DNA from: Guadua angustifolia | Lineage: Eukaryota > Streptophyta > Magnoliopsida > Poales > Poaceae | Direction of reading: 5' to 3' | Assembly (NCBI GenBank): GCA_036346375.1 | Contig: JAYEVE010000689.1 | Location: 1-64,000, forward strand | Length of the DNA: 64,000 nt | Shown: positions 1 through 10,827 of the stretch, piece by piece | Layout: each line of letters starts with the position of its first letter | How positions within the stretch are numbered: the stretch's first letter is position 1 | Position numbers and translations under genes: made by a program | The notes under the pieces: generated by a model | What the model was told of the DNA's origin: nothing | What the model saw: the letters and a program-made list of their open reading frames with translations, nothing else | Databases searched by the model: none

Positions 1-1157
1 TAGTACCATTGGAGATGCCCTTAGGCACGGCGTATTATCTCCCAAACCTGTTTTGTCGCTTTCCCATCTCTTGATCTTCGTGTATGATCTTCAGGCTTTA
101 GCGGTTCAGCCTATGTTCCAGTTTTTGTCGATTCAGTGGTGTGTTTTGGCAGCGTGAAGTTGTCACGGACTGGATATGGGTTGGGCACTGGGCCTTGGTT
201 ATATGGACTGTCTCTGTCATCTCAACGGGAGGGAAAGGGATCCTATACAATATAAATATAGGGATAGGAACTTAAGCCGATTTATAATCTACGATTGTCT
301 GATTAAATACTGAACGGTTTTGAACATTTAACGGTAGTAGTTATGTGTCCGTGCATTGCAACAAAAACTTAATTTGTGATATTTTTTTTGCAAAGAGCAT
401 TAATCCTGTCTGAATGATACTGATTATTTTGAATATGCAATCGTTGAATGTTTAAATTTATTCATTGAAACATACAAATTCTAAACACATGTTTACAAAC
501 TCGAGCTTGAAATTATCTTTAATTTTGCAATTTGAAGGCCCTCATGTTACAAAATATTTTGCAAATTTTAGATGCACATAAGTATTACTTATGTACAAAC
601 ACAATGAATAGTAGACAATGTTATACAAAAATATCTTATTTGAAATGCATGATTTTTATGTGAAAATGTAATTCCCAAAAGAATTCTATAAAATTCATTG
701 TCCCAAATGAGACTAACATGACATTGTTTGCTAGATAGGTAAGAGATTTTAGTCAAAAAGCACACAAGACTACAAAGATAAACATTATACCACCGAAAAG
801 TATACAATACTAAAACTAGAGATATATAAGATGAATACATGAATATTACCATTTTAAATGGGTCTTAGGGCACGAGGGAGAGTATGTCCATATTCACCAT
901 GTACTATAAAGATGATTTCTTTAAATTCCCTTCACTTCTATCACAGGACTAAATTTGAAAAGATATAATACTATTACATTGTTAGAAGATAGTAAATTTG
1001 AATCTTAAAAAATCAAGGAATTAGGCATTAAATTAACTAACATTTTTCTTATGAGAAAGTGGATAACCCCTATTTCATCAAGGAAACCAAATAATAACTC
1101 AAACAGATAACATACAAATGATCGATAAACCTGATGAACACTTAAGTAAGTAACTCA
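1..1157. other. AT-rich intergenic DNA, no gene seen
   Basis: I see no coding potential here on either strand; the open frames are short and low in complexity. The stretch around 340-365 reads like the conserved end seen in many dispersed grass repeats (a phrase close to 'cgtgcattgcaac'), so part of this is probably old transposon DNA, but no element ends or duplications could be fixed. The region stops where homology to a gypsy RNase H domain begins. Confidence 0.5.
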
Positions 1158-2640
1158 AGAGTGAAAGGTTGTGTAAAGTCAGGTAGTGCCAATACAGGGG
1201 CTTGAGTAAGTGCCTTCTTGATGCTCATGAAGGATTTCTATTGCTCTTCCGCCCAACAAAAAGCATTCTTCTTCAAAGCATTGAACAATGGTCGACAAAT
1301 CTGCCCAAATTCCTTGATAAACCTTCGATAATACCTTGCCAATCCCAAAAACCCCCTCAATTGCGTTATGTTTATGGGAATAGGCCAGTTCTAAACTGCA
1401 ATGTTTTTCTCAGGATTAGTAGCTACTCTTTACTCACTAATCACATGACCTAGGTACTCTACCTACCTTTGGCCGAATACACATTTACCCTTTCTAGCAT
1501 ATAGTTTATTACTCCTCAAAACTTCCAAGATTTGTGTCAAGTGTGTCTTATGTGCCTCAAGAGTAGAGCTATAGATCAAGATGACATCAAAGAATACTAG
1601 TGCAAACCTCCTCAAGAATTTTGCTAGGATCTTGTTCATTAGAGCTTGAAAGGTTGCCGGGACATTTGTTAAACCAAATGGCATAACAACATATTCATAA
1701 TGCCCAGTATGTGTACTAAAAGCTGTCTTGGCTATGTTTGCCGGATTCATTCTTATTTGATGATAGCCAGACTTTAGATCAATCTTGGAAAAGTATTTAG
1801 CCTCACTGAGCTCATCCAAGAGATCTTCAATGACAAGAATTGGATATTTCACCGTGTTGACGTTCAATTGTCTGTAATCAATACACAGCCTCCAAGTGCC
1901 ATCTTTTTTTCTTTACTAAGATGGTTGGTGAAGAGTATGGGCTCACACTTGCTCTTATGATCTGATTTAGTAATAATCCCTCTACCAACTCTTCCATTGC
2001 ATCCTTCTTGTAATACGGAAGCTTATAAGGTCTTATGTTCACTAGCTTGGTCTCAGGAACCAGTGGTATTTGTTGATCACATTCCCTAACAGGTGGAAGT
2101 TCAGTTGGCTCCGCGAATACATCAGAAAAGTGTTTTAGTACTTCTTCAATTTCTGCAGGAGTCTCCAACTGCTTTGCTCCACTTGTTATTAGTACCTTCA
2201 CATAAATCACAGCCCCCACAACTCCTTTTGCCATTAATTTTTGCAATTTATGGTCGCTGATTACACAATTGTCCTGAGGCAGAGTCTCATCTACAAAGGT
2301 CACTCGCTTCTGCCCATCCTTGCATATGCTGAATTCCCGTGTCTTCAAATTCAAGCTAACCGGACTGTGCTGGTAAATCCAATCAGCCCCCAATATTACA
2401 TCATACCCCTTTAACTCTAACACCTTGAAGTCAAAGGTAAATAATTATCCCTGTATAACATACTCACAATTCATGCATTTGGAATCACAATTGAGCTTCA
2501 TGCCATTGGCCACCGCTACCTGTACTGGTGTGTGATTACTGATCTAGCATTTAGCCTTCATGCTATGGCTGGAGTGATAAATGTAGTTGTGCTTCCACTG
2601 TCAACTAGCGCTATAGCATTTACCTTTCCAATTCTAATTC
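1158..2640 (-). pseudogene. pol: Gypsy pol remnant (protease, RT, start of RNase H)
   Basis: On the minus strand the aspartic protease motif VDSGSTTTFI lies near 2620-2585, followed by the family's second protease block (VILGADWI, about 2400). Reverse transcriptase follows with readable blocks: SPYSSPTILVKKK near 1940, FSKIDLKSGYHQIRM near 1790-1745, and VMPFGLTNVPATFQ near 1690-1650. At 1594-1583 the catalytic Y-x-D-D box reads FFDV, so the second metal-binding aspartate is gone. The RT-RNase H connection continues to about 1158 across stop codons. The lost catalytic residue, internal stops and missing 3' end all indicate an inactive copy. Confidence 0.88.
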
Positions 2641-4233
2641 TCAATGTAAAGGTGGTAGCTCCAGTGCTAGTGCCTACCACTGCATGGGCCGACAATACAA
2701 GTACCTCTTCTATCTCCTTCGGGTGCCCTGGACTTCCTGGAGGAGTGCTGAACTCGGCTTCTTGGGGTTCATTGGAATTTTCATCTTCATCTTTAATAGT
2801 GATAAGGTGAACTTGTTTCTGAAATTTACACACTCTATTATGTCCAAGCACCCACGGCTCTTGACATTTGAAACACCATCCACCAACCCATTTGTTGTTA
2901 CTAGCAGCAGTTGACTTGTCGTTATTTTCCTTCTTGCTTACAACACTTCCTCTTTTAGCACTTGCATTCCCTATTTGTATCACTTTAGAGGCAGTACTGG
3001 TAGGCCACATCATTTGCCTTTTGTGATACACTGCCCTCATAATTTCTTGCATGAGCATAAATCTCCACTAAGGTTCTAGGGTTAAGAGATTTCAAAGGAA
3101 TTTTAATATAGTTCTTTAGACCATACAAGAAATAGTCCACAAAATACCCTTCAATCAGGCTGGGATTGTCCCTTACAAGATTCATCATCTCCTCAAATTG
3201 GTCAATGTATGCCTCAACAGTTCCAACTTGTTTTAATTCCTTGAAATTTTCAGTCACCTCTATTCTTGTTTTTGCAAAGGAATCATATAAATCATGCCAC
3301 AAACCCGCCATTTCGTGTTTTAGTGTCAATTCTGTTACTATTCATCCACTGATTGGCTCTTCCAGTTAAGTACATCTCTGCTCTAGAAACTTTTTGACCC
3401 TCAGGGGTTCTGCCTAACTCAAAGCACTTTTCTATTCTTCGAATCCATGCATCCGGATTCTCTCTATCAAACTTTGGAAATTCAACTTTAGGCCCTTTAC
3501 TAAAACTACTGTTATACTGATTTTGGTCCTTTCTCACCTGACCTACTCCAAAACCTTCAGGCCCTCTGGGCCAAGAGTAACGCCTTGGGTATTCAGGTCT
3601 AGCAAATGGTAATCCTCCCACCGGCAGATATGAGTAATTATAAGTTGGTCCATAATACGGAACATATGGTGGATTGGATGCAATGAATTGCAGAGCAAAT
3701 GTCCTAGTAGTCATCAATGGTGGGTATATACTTACTCCAATTGTTCCTGCAGTTGTTCCTCCAACATGTACCGCAGGAGTTTGTGGTTCTGACGAAAAAC
3801 CAGAGATGGCATGGTTGATTCCAAGAGGTCTGGAGAAAATGTCATGAGTATGATTACCTACTTGAGTATTAGATGCAACTGAATGTCCACTGCCAGGGGT
3901 TCCAAATAAAGGAGCAGCCGAATTTGACTGCCTAACATCTGCTCCCCTAGACTGTTCCCTGTAACCTTCCAGATTTGCCAAATTACTTGCTACCTCTCCT
4001 TGATCAGTCTTGTCCACTAATAGCTTGAGCATATCCATTACTTGATCTATTTTGGCAGAATTACCTTGTAGTTGCCTCTGAAATTGATCCATCTGGTCTT
4101 GCATCAAGGTTATGTGCTCCCCCATCTGTTGCTGTAACCCCTCCATATCTCTCTTCATCTCCTCCATCTCTGTGGGTAAAATTGAGCCCGCATCCTCCTT
4201 AGTAACCTTTCCCACCTTCGGCATTAGGAACAC
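2641..4233 (-). pseudogene. gag: Gypsy gag remnant with zinc knuckle
   Basis: The longest open stretch (4233-3292, 313 codons) begins with a charged, glutamine-rich segment of coiled-coil type (codons about 20-70), then a proline/tyrosine-rich linker, then the start of the retrotransposon gag core (VEFPKFDRENPDAWIRRIEK). The core continues in another frame at about 3329-2985 (residues TVEAYIDQFEEM), and a third frame carries a zinc knuckle with CFKC and GHNRVC spacing near 2870-2820. Two frame changes therefore split one ancestral gag. The order coiled coil, gag core, knuckle, protease is standard for plant gypsy elements. Confidence 0.82.
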
Positions 4234-4347
4234 CCAAAAACAGAACAGGGATTTTGCAGGGAAAGATTAATTACTTCCCAAACCTGCTTCGGTGATCGGA
4301 CTCAGATCCAACAATCTTCGATCTGCTTCAAGGCCAAGGACCGAGTT

Positions 4348-4359
4348 GCTCTGATACCA
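4348..4359 (-). promoter_or_regulatory. Primer binding site (initiator Met tRNA)
   Basis: On the minus strand this reads TGGTATCAGAGC, the complement of the 3' end of plant initiator methionine tRNA. It sits five bases inside the LTR end at 4365, the usual spacing, and fixes the 5' LTR boundary of the gypsy element. Confidence 0.88.
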
Positions 4360-4364
4360 ATAGT

Positions 4365-4826
4365 TGTTAGGCCTTAGAAAACAATCGGATTCTAAGAAGA
4401 GAATACAAATCAAATAAGCGGAATCAAAAACGTAAAGAAGATGGCAGGAAAGGAAAGACAAATTGCAAAGGGGAAAGTAGATTGTATATCTTTATTTTTG
4501 CTTTTTCTGATTACACCATCACTTGCTTATATAGCCAGCAACACTAAAGACAAACTATGGTGAATAGTAACAAGGCAAATCACTTAACAGTGAATGGTAA
4601 TTACTATTAATAATCTTAGCCGTCTGAATCTTTAGCAAACGGTATCTTTAATCTTCAGCCGTCGATTCTTCATAAATCTAAGGAGGCTCCTCGATCGTCA
4701 GATCACCTTCCAAACTTCCACTTCAATTCTTAGCCACTGATTAATGGAATTCAAATCTGTCTTACTCCTTTTCGGATTCAGACTCCAGTTTCCTGTCAAA
4801 CTTTCTCGTCACCTGCATCAGCAACA
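4365..4826 (-). repeat. 5' LTR of the truncated gypsy element
   Basis: The block runs TGTTGC...CCTAACA when read on the minus strand, ending five bases before the primer binding site. A TATA-like box (on the plus strand TTATATAG, about 4528-4535) lies mid-LTR in minus orientation, as expected for the U3/R border. The outer end at 4826 is inferred from the TG...CA rule; with no partner LTR no target duplication can be tested. Confidence 0.75.
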
Positions 4827-5710
4827 GTGCCTTGGTCGGTGTTCTTCCAAGTTATACCACCGCTAATGTGGGCCGAGCTATCTTTGCTTCCACAGATCAG
4901 GGTGACGAGCTTGCCTGCGCACGTCTCTGCTGTTTGCCAGCTGAGATCGCAAGGTGTTCGAGGAAATATCCGATGGAGGTACGGTGGTGCTGTGGCCACT
5001 ATCGATGGCGTGGGGTGAGCGACAACCATGGCTGCCGTTCAGTAGCTGAGCTACGTCCAACACCATGGCCATCGTTCAGTAGCTATCGAACTGGAGTGCA
5101 GCGGATGCCCTCATGGACAGCTCCTCCAGAATATGTGATGACACTTGCTGTCACGTGGTAGCTATCGAACTGGAGTGCAGCGGATGCCCTCATGGACAGC
5201 TCCTCCAGAATATGTGATGACACTTGCTGTCACGTGGTATTTCAGTCATGTGGTGTTTTTTATTGAAGAATTATGGAAGGGCTTGGGATCTATGTAGTTG
5301 ATTGGTAGAAAGGGTTAAAGGACTTTTCACTACGAGCAGAATGTCATTGTCAGGCCTGATCTTTCATTTGATAGCGATCAACTCTTATGTACTGTTTCAG
5401 TGGTTGTTCCAGTGCATAGGGTGGCAGCCAGGGGTGATTCAGATTGCTGAAATGAGGTCTTGTGCAAACTCATCCAAACGTTCAGAGACCATTGCCATGT
5501 CCTAGTGTATTTCTGCGAGAAGAGTAACAGTGTCAAGATCTGAACTTCTCGCCGACTGAATTCACCTTCAGACCATTACTTCCATGACGAGGACAGCTGC
5601 AGAGGTGAGAATATCCTAATTTGGGCGCATATCAAACACCATTTTGATACCGAGGGACTTCACGTTAGGTCATGTTCTGTCAAACCTACAAGGGCCATTT
5701 ACATCAATCC
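4827..5710. other. Unassigned DNA with a tandem duplication
   Basis: The part from 4827 to about 5080 has a coding-like composition and is open in two plus-strand frames (4827-5018 and 4832-5161), but no family is recognised and neither frame has convincing boundaries. It may be a gene fragment into which the gypsy element inserted. The remainder to 5710 shows nothing identifiable apart from the 79-bp duplication listed separately. Confidence 0.4.
5080..5239. repeat. Exact 79-bp tandem duplication
   Basis: A segment starting 'tagctatcgaactggag' at 5080 is repeated without a mismatch starting at 5159, the second copy running to about 5239. The absence of differences means the duplication is recent, or a local assembly artefact. 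Confidence 0.95.
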
Positions 5711-6425
5711 TGTTGGAGATAACGTAAATATATCTGACGAGGGCTGGGAACTCCTTGACCGGCCGGGCGGCGGTCACGGGTCCCCAAGCTCGGAAGGCCC
5801 GATCATGACTGGTGTAAGACTGACGCTTGACATCGAGCGCGGTGTCTTCGAGCTCGACTCAGACGACTCGAGCTCGAGCGGTGTCTCGTCTGGCTCGTCC
5901 GCCTAGGATTTCGGATCTAGATTTTGACCCAGCTTCCAGAGAGCGGGTCGTGGGGATGACTAAGAGTGCGCGGCAAGTTCGGGGGCAGTTGCTGCCAGCC
6001 CTCAAGGTGCACAAAGGCCCCTTCCCAAGGGTCGCTCCCGGCCGTTGCGGGCAGAGGGAGTATAAAGACCAAAGACGCATGAGCTCCAAGGGAGAAGAAG
6101 ACAACATAGCGCACACAGCAGCTCGAGCTAGGAATCACCATTACTGTCTTGAGTTGTAAACACTGCTCTTTACTGTCTTGAGTTGTAAACACTGCTCTGT
6201 ACACCCATATAACAAGAATCACCGCCGCAAGGCGACTTGAGTAGAGCTATTACCTTCACAGGGGCTCGAACCAGTATAAACTCTTGTCTCGTGCTCGTTG
6301 TCGCCTTGCTCCGATCATCACCGCGATCGATTTTCTTCCTTCGTTCGAGCAAAACGCAGCTCGAGTCCCATAAACTCTCTGACCCCTACCTCTTTTCTTG
6401 CGGTTGACGATCCCGATCGTCGACA
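5711..6425 (+). repeat. LTR-like block, probably gypsy solo LTR
   Basis: The block starts TGTTGGAGATAACG and ends CGATCGTCGACA, giving TG...CA ends. It has a TATA box (TATAAAG, 6061-6067) followed by a transcribed-type segment ending in the 'ccgatcgtcgaca' tail common to grass gypsy LTRs. No coding region flanks it. The bases on the two sides (aatcc before, atatc after) do not form a clean 5-bp duplication, so the ends are provisional. Confidence 0.5.
6141..6198. repeat. 29-bp unit, two exact tandem copies
   Basis: The unit beginning 'ttactgtcttgagttg' occurs at 6141-6169 and again at 6170-6198 with no mismatch. It lies downstream of the TATA box of the LTR-like block. Confidence 0.95.
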
Positions 6426-6650
6426 ATATCAACCACCATATCTTTTGGTTTTATCAGTAGTTTGTTATGAGTCTAAATCTTCTACAAATAGGACTTTTTT
6501 AGCTATATAAGCCAACCTTCTGTACTTGTAATTCTTGAAGCAGTATAGTGAATTGTTTTTCATGATCTTTTCTTGAAAGGGGTTTTCCACGTTAAATTAT
6601 GTCTCCGATATTTTGCTGCACATGCTTATGCGGAAGGCATGTAATAATCT
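6426..6650 (+). repeat. Fragment of the 225-bp copia-like LTR family
   Basis: This shares a long diverged match with the LTRs at 15411-15635 and 16871-22337: 'catatctt.tggttttatc', a TATATAAGCCAAC core at about 6504, 'gtacttgtaatt.ttgaag', and 'ttttccacgttaaatt' near 6583-6600. Its first bases are missing and its right end runs into the CACTA insertion, so it is an old solo or broken LTR. Confidence 0.7.
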
Positions 6651-6662
6651 ATCTCGTGCGTG

Positions 6663-6960
6663 CACTACTGAAAACGTGGTTGATTCGTCATTAAAACTAA
6701 TTTCACCGGCTTTTTGAAGCCGTTAAAATATGTATATAAATTAGTCGCCGATGAAGCCGTCGAATCGTTTCTATAATTTGCCGGCCTTAGATTAGCCGTC
6801 GAAAATAAATTTTCAAGTTCATCGCCGCTAAGTCGTCGGAAATATGGATTTAATTTCGTCGCTTCACTTAAGCCGCCGAAAATATATAGGTACTTCACGC
6901 TACCTTGGCCGTCGAAAATATATATATTTCGCTTGCCACTAATGAGCCGTCAAACTAGTT
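6663..6960. repeat. Left sub-terminal repeats of the CACTA element
   Basis: Short motifs of the form (A)GCCGTCGAAAATA or its variants occur at about 6769, 6797, 6828, 6871 and 6909. In CACTA elements such sub-terminal motifs are transposase binding sites; here this is inference from position and repetition. Related motifs recur at the right end (about 10,030-10,530), embedded in AT-rich DNA with 'ttttcatattttttaaaattt' style repeats. Confidence 0.8.
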
Positions 6961-7318
6961 CCGCATCTAATTAAACCTGGGGCCGCCTAAAAACCCTCGC
7001 CGCTGCTATTCTACTGCTACGCTTCGCCCGCTACTTCGCCGCCACGACCAGGCGACTTCGCTGCCGCATTTCAGACGCGACGTGTCAGCCGCTTCGCTAC
7101 CGCCTTCACGCCGCCACGCCAACCGCTTACCATCGCCGCCGCCATTTACGCGCCACAGGCCGCGCCCCACGGCCACCGCCGCCCCACGCCGACACCGCCA
7201 CGCTCTTCTCCAAGGTACCTCCACCTCCTATCCCGAGCTTTGATTTGCATCCATTGGTAGCTGGTTTCTTATTGTTATTCATGTTTTGCAATCAATGCTG
7301 ACCTTGCAGTTTGATTTT

Positions 7319-7357
7319 GGCAGCACAAGGGGGTTAGGGAAAGCACTTGCTCGGGAG
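7319..7357 (+). pseudogene. Possible NYC1-type reductase fragment
   Basis: Thirteen codons read GSTRGLGKALARE, the nucleotide-binding glycine motif of short-chain dehydrogenases in the form I associate with chlorophyll b reductase (NYC1). The match is short and the following codons do not continue the family, so this is only a hint of a fourth captured gene. Alternatively it is chance. Confidence 0.3.
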
Positions 7358-7436
7358 TTATTCACCTCCCACCTTTTCTGTTTTCCTGAGATGCCATTTT
7401 TTCTTGTTCTTGCTAGTGAATGGATATCTCTTGTAG

Positions 7437-8263
7437 AGAGGTTTCTACCTAGACAAGTTGCAATTACTAGAGCAAAGCGAGATTGGGAGCTTGACATCAT
7501 CTCACGCTATCAGTTAATGGTATTTGAGATTCTCTGGACTCTAGAGGAATTAAATTTGATGCAAGTGCTGATGAAATGCTAAAATTTATAATTTAATTTT
7601 ACATCTGTAAGCAAACGTGATACCTCTCGATTACTTAAGTACTTTATTGTTGCATCCAGGAACACTTGTCAAAAGATGATGCGAGGCAACAATTTCTCAG
7701 AATCTTAAGGACTCTTCCATATGGCAACTCAGTTTTCTTCAGCGTTCGGAAGATTGATGCCTAATCATATGACAAAAATAGTATATTATTTTTGCTAACT
7801 AAAGCTGATCTTGTATTTCTGCTTTAATGCAGGTTCACTTTTTCCGTCCAGTTCCTAAGGAGTACCTACATTCTGCAGAGCTGAGAGACATAATGCAGTT
7901 CGGGAGCAGCAATACTGATGTTTTCTTTAAGATGCAAGTTGCCGGTGTTCTTCATATCTTTCAGTTTGAAACTAAGCAGGTTATTTTAATGTGTCACGTG
8001 AAATAGTACATACATCCTTTATGCTATCTTGTTATGTCAAATAAAGCTGTCAAAATGACCATCTGGTTTATTTTTTTTAGGGTGAGGAAATTTGTGTAGC
8101 TCTTCAAACGCATATAAATGATGTGATGCTGCGCAGGTATTCAAAAGCACGCTCTGCTACTAGTAGCACAGCTTCTCAAAATGATGTTTGTCAAACATGT
8201 AAGCCACCAAGCATTGAAATATATGAGAAACGTGTCCAAGAACTGTCAAAAGCAGTTGAGGCC
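7437..8263 (+). pseudogene. KCBP: KCBP (kinesin-14) FERM-region fragment, captured
   Basis: Four exon-like blocks with splice sites match the MyTH4-FERM region of kinesin-like calmodulin-binding protein: 7437-7519 (RFLPRQVAITRAKRDWELD), 7660-7759 (EHLSKDDARQQFLRILRTLP, PYGNSVFFSVRKID), 7833-7979 (VHFFRPVPKEYLHSAELRD), and 8081-8260 (GEEICVALQTHINDV to VQELSKAVE). AG acceptors and GT donors are kept except after 7759, where the donor and the next coding stretch are missing. KCBP is a minus-end microtubule motor; this piece has neither motor nor calmodulin-binding domain. The last exon continues in frame into NRAMP sequence at about 8264. Retained introns and the host CACTA element show transduplication. 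Confidence 0.9.
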
Positions 8264-9130
8264 TCATACATAGGGCCTGGATTTCTCGTCTCTATTGCGT
8301 ATATTGATCCTGGCAATTGTAAGATTAGCTGGATTTATTGTTTATTTCATTTCAATGAGTGTTCATTTGCTATCTTTATGTGCTGACCAAAAGAATAGCT
8401 CATCTTGCAGTTGAGACGGACTTACAGGCTGGAGCACAATACAAATATGAGGTGCATCACTATTTCTCTTGTTTGTGTTGACTCTGTCTGGTAATATATA
8501 ATCAGCTTTAGTGGTTGCTTATTTGTTGCAGTAATTGGAACTGCTTTTTCTTTGAACATGCTTTTCAAAATCCCGGTATGGTGTGGTATTCTGATAACTG
8601 GGCTCAGCACTCTAATGCTCCTGTTACTACAGCAATACGGGGTAAGAATGTCCTGTTTACATTTCACAATATTTTTTGAACAGTTAGTATTTTCCCATGA
8701 AATTTCTATGCCAAAGAAAAAACTTTTTTATGTGAAAACTAAGGCGATATGTTTGTTGTTGCTTGCAATATAACATAAGTACTATTTGAAGGAGCTTTGG
8801 CTTTGTAGCACAGAGTTTGAACTAGTAGATCATCAGTACAAGAGCATTAGTCAACAGGCAGTTTTTGTATATGTCTTGTTCATCGAGTGACTGATATTGC
8901 AAATTGATTTGTTCTGGTGCAGGTCCGTAAGCTGGAGTTTTTTATATGTTTTCTCGTATTCTTAATAGCAACTTGTTTCTTAGTTGAACTTGGGTATTCT
9001 AAACCAAATTCATTGGAAGTTGTGAGGGGCCTTTTTGTTCCTGACCAAGATAGTATTGCTACCTGTGCTGCTGATAACCGTTTAATGGCTTTCAATTCTA
9101 TCAATGAGAGCACAAGATTTTGGGGTTAAG
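8264..9130 (+). pseudogene. NRAMP: NRAMP metal transporter fragment, captured
   Basis: The pieces are 8264-8318 (YIGPGFLVSIAYIDPGN, first transmembrane segment with the conserved DPGN metal-binding motif), 8411-8451 (ETDLQAGAQYKYE), 8532-8641 (IGTAFSLNMLFKIPVWCG) and 8923-9130 (VRKLEFFICFLVFLIA and on to GYSKPNSLEVVRGLF). All have consensus splice borders. The exon normally between the second and third pieces (transmembrane 2-3) is absent; joining 8451 to 8532 would give an immediate TAA. A further stop is at 9127-9129. NRAMPs move divalent metals across membranes; this fragment cannot encode a transporter. The paralogue of origin cannot be named. Confidence 0.9.
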
Positions 9131-9423
9131 GTAAGGCATTCCATGACTAATTATGCCTATTCACTAAATTACAAGATATAATTATCTACAAGATGTATGG
9201 TTGCATAACTTTTAAGTGAAAAGGTGTGGTTTGAGTGCAGATTTCATGAATATGCTTGCGCTAGTCACATTACTTTTCATGCATTATCTTCACATCATGA
9301 TTAATCGGTGGTCTGGAAAGTAAGAGTACATACCAAATTTGGGTTTAGTCTGATGTTTGCAGCTAGCATATTGCGCATAGAGTTTAGCAGTTTTCTGAAA
9401 CTCCTAAAATCTCTGAGTTGCAG

Positions 9424-9715
9424 GCCTACATGGAGAAGAAGTATGGAGGAATTATACCTAAGAAGCCTCTGATTTCAAAGGTACGCAATTCCAAAAACGG
9501 GCATCTACTGTGAACTTTTCAATCATCATATTCATCGGTTTGACCAGTAACAACACATTACTAGTTTTCTGAATCAAAAGTAGGAACTGCAAATGAAACA
9601 CCCAGCAACATGAAATTTCTTTGTAAGAACACTTGATCATTTTCTGCTTCCCTTCATTTGCTTGGTCTCTACTGCAGGACCATGAGCGCATCCCTGCAGT
9701 CATATTTTGGACTCT
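9424..9715 (+). pseudogene. Endosulfine (ENSA-type) fragment, captured
   Basis: The exon at 9424-9480 reads YMEKKYGGIIPKKPLISK and ends in a GT donor; the next begins at 9678 after CTGCAG with DHER. This is the core of plant endosulfines, small PP2A-regulating phosphoproteins (the phosphorylation motif FDSADW should follow DHER). Here the bases after DHER diverge through indels and the motif is not readable. It lies in the same orientation as the KCBP and NRAMP pieces, with intron kept, inside the same CACTA element. Confidence 0.75.
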
Positions 9716-10827
9716 ATGTAGAAGTAAAGATATTGACCTTTTATTATGTGATCCATCTCATTCCTATCTGAGGGGTACTTAGTGAATATGTCATAACTTG
9801 TTTCATGCTGAGTTTTGCATCTTCTGTGATAGTGCACTTAGAATAGATATTTGTCTTCATATTAGCATCTCTCGCATGCTTTGGACTCAGTGCAAGTATA
9901 AATATATTGCCTTTTTTCTCATCATCATCTCAATGTTCTCCATAATATGTCTTCATTAGTAGGTCTTTCCTCGGGTTTAATAAATATTTGGGAGGAGGTG
10001 CACTTTCAGTAATGTACAAGAGCATTCGGTGAATTTAAGTAAATTTTCGTGATTTATATATTTTTTTAAAATTTAAAATATTATTTTCAAATCGTGGACC
10101 CATTGAAAACAAGATTTTCATATTTTTTAAAATTTAAAATACTATTTTCGTCGGCTCAGGCCTATTTAAAAATAGAATTTTCATATTTTTTTAATTTAAA
10201 ATACCGAAAATAGCATTTTCATATTTTTTTTTTTAATTTAAAATACTATTTTCGTCGGCCCAGGCCGACTAAAATAGCATTTTCATATTTTTTAATTTAA
10301 AGTACCGAAAATAGCTTTTTTTCATATTTTTTAAAATTTAAATATTATTTTAAATGCTTATCGCCGACAAAAATACATATGCCACGCCAGCATCGAGCTG
10401 ATTCGGTGCATCGACTAGTAATTTCGGCACCACGAAGTCGTCGAAAATAATCTTTATTTTCGCTTGCTGTCGATTTAAATCAGATTCGTTTTAAAAGTTT
10501 TTTTCCGTCGGCCAAAAGCCGATTTAAAAATACCCGAAAACCGATTTAAAATATGACGTGGATTCTGTAGTGGTGCACCATGGAGAACGTAGGGATGCAT
10601 ACTTCCCTGCATGCATACAGATCCATCGAGAGGACAAAGCTCAATGCGCGGCACAGGCACCGCGACGGTTCGCTCCTCCGCCTGCCTGGCCGACGGCACC
10701 ACCAACCCCGGACGACCACACCACACCGCCGGCAACCGCCATCCACACCGCCTCCACGCCGATTCGCACGTAACCCGCATGAGACGTGCCGGACTCGCCT
10801 CTGCTCGTCTGTGACCGAACTTGTGTC

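Larger units (their letters stand above)
1158..4826 (-). mobile_element. Truncated Ty3/gypsy LTR retrotransposon
   Basis: Read on the minus strand, the order is LTR (4826-4365), primer binding site (4359-4348), gag (4233 to about 2700), protease (about 2640-2380) and reverse transcriptase (about 2140-1463). It runs into the start of the RNase H domain and stops abruptly near 1158. No second LTR lies to the left, so the 3' half (rest of RNase H, integrase, 3' LTR) has been lost. The order PR-RT-RH without an integrase between PR and RT is that of Ty3/gypsy, not copia. The coding frames are interrupted, so the copy is dead. Confidence 0.9.
6663..10572. mobile_element. CACTA element carrying captured gene pieces
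   Basis: The left end reads CACTACTGAAAACGTGG and the right end, reverse complemented, CACTACAGAATCCACG; both begin with CACTA. The three bases GTG flank both ends (6660-6662 and 10573-10575), the 3-bp target duplication expected for this superfamily. Sub-terminal zones at both ends hold many copies of a motif near GCCGTCGAAAATA. No transposase was seen, so the element (3,910 bp) is non-autonomous. The interior holds pieces of KCBP, NRAMP and endosulfine genes with introns retained, so capture was from genomic DNA rather than mRNA. Confidence 0.92.

Noticed and set aside
6663..10572. Helitron as the vehicle of the KCBP/NRAMP/endosulfine pieces
   Set aside because: Multi-gene capture with introns is also typical of Helitrons, but CACTA ends, a 3-bp duplication and sub-terminal repeats are all present, and no TC...CTRR with hairpin was seen.
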